5,506 bases of DNA, taken from CBFDCQ01 sp965603355 (GTDB taxonomy: Bacteria > Hydrogenedentota > CAZGCA01 > CBFDCQ01). The translations under genes and the position numbers were made by a program. Below, piece by piece: positions 5,034-5,506 of this stretch. A model generated the notes under the pieces. The model was given only the letters and a program-made list of their open reading frames with translations, ran no database searches and was not told the DNA's origin. The stretch spans positions 1 to 5,506 of the forward strand of contig CBFDCQ010000127.1 in assembly GCA_965603355.1 (NCBI GenBank), read 5' to 3'. Each line of letters begins with the position of its first letter. The stretch's first letter is position 1.

Positions 5034-5506
5034 ATGGAGGCGGTAGCAATAAGACCAGTGGAAGCCAAGACGAAAAGAGAGGCAGGGTGGAGCCGGAAAG
5101 ACCTGCTGGGTCTTGAAGAGCTGAGCGCCGAAGAGATCGGGCTCATACTCGACACCGCGGAGTCGTTCAAGGAGGTGTCCACTCGAACCATCAAGAAGGT
5201 GCCTGCGCTGCGCGGTACGACCATAGTGAATATGTTTCTCGAACCGAGCACCCGGACACGCGCGTCCTTTGAGCTTGCCGCTAAACGCCTCAGCGCCGAT
5301 ACTCTCAACATCGGCTCCAGCACCTCCAGCGTCGTCAAGGGTGAGACGCTTCAGGATACGCTGGCAAACATCGAGGCGATGAAGACCGACATGGTCGTGA
5401 TTCGCCACTCCTCCTCGGGCGCCCCGCATTTTGTCGCGGCAAGGTCGCACTCATCCATCATCAACGCCGGCGACGGTATGCACGAACATCCGACGCAGGG
5501 TCTCCT
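5034..5506 (+). CDS. pyrB: Aspartate carbamoyltransferase catalytic chain, 5' part (cut by window end)
   Basis: Catalyses carbamoyl phosphate + L-aspartate to N-carbamoyl-L-aspartate, the first committed step of pyrimidine synthesis. The frame stays open to the window edge, giving 157 complete codons, about half of the usual 300-310. Visible motifs: LLGLEELSAEEI (24-35), the carbamoyl phosphate site PSTRTRASFE (71-80), SSVVKGET (98-105, with the Lys from the 80s-type loop), VIRHSSSG (122-129), and INAGDGMHEHPTQ (143-155) with the catalytic-region His at 152. The ATG at 5034 has a ribosome binding site (GGGGGGAG, 5021-5028). Compared with B. subtilis PyrB there are about 18 extra residues at the N-terminus. 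It is the third gene after the pyr promoter; in many genomes pyrC follows, but that lies outside the window. Confidence 0.95.
   Translation, partial: MEAVAIRPVEAKTKREAGWSRKDLLGLEELSAEEIGLILDTAESFKEVSTRTIKKVPALRGTTIVNMFLEPSTRTRASFELAAKRLSADTLNIGSSTSSVVKGETLQDTLANIEAMKTDMVVIRHSSSGAPHFVAARSHSSIINAGDGMHEHPTQGL

Noticed and set aside
4629..5450. Antisense reading frame of 273 codons across the lipoprotein and pyrB
   Set aside because: It crosses two well-supported + strand genes and their intergenic hairpin. pyrB is certain from its active-site motifs.

Overview
The window is a compact bacterial stretch with every recognisable gene on the + strand. It holds five genes: an outer-membrane polysaccharide-export lipoprotein (76-795), a sigma-54-dependent NtrC-type activator with a degenerate receiver domain (956-2323), an MshEN-HDOD protein overlapping it by one base (2323-3633), then the start of a pyrimidine operon: pyrR (3867-4442), a small lipoprotein that looks like the C-terminal ring-building domain of flagellar FliF (4447-4965), and the first half of pyrB (5034 to the window end).

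The organism has an outer membrane (OPX/Wza-type lipoprotein, a second lipoprotein, a sigma-54 activator) yet carries a Bacillus/Thermus-style PyrR regulator, which is unusual in the well-studied Proteobacteria. Base composition is moderately GC-rich, with frequent ATA (Ile) and AGA/AGG (Arg) codons. This suggests a little-studied anaerobic or candidate diderm phylum, or a delta-proteobacteria-like lineage; the assignment is an inference and I cannot name a taxon.

Layout: 1-75 is leader or the tail of an upstream gene. Bases 796-955 form a 160-base gap with small palindromes but no clear promoter. The activator and MshEN-HDOD genes form a tightly coupled pair (TGATG junction), which suggests a shared regulatory job, perhaps linked to cyclic-di-GMP and surface or envelope functions. 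The 3634-3866 gap holds the best regulatory region of the window: a perfect TTGACA box, a 17-base spacer and TAGTAT, then a leader of about 150 bases with a strong intrinsic terminator (12-bp stem, seven T's) before pyrR. That is the arrangement expected of a pyr attenuator, with an upstream segment able to pair with the 5' arm of the terminator as an antiterminator.

The most unusual content is the FliF-RBM3-like lipoprotein lodged between pyrR and pyrB, with its own strong ribosome binding site and a hairpin straight after its stop codon. Second is the activator, whose receiver keeps the phospho-acceptor Asp and the Lys but seems to have lost the acidic pair and the conserved Thr/Ser, paired with a putative cyclic-di-GMP-sensing HDOD protein.
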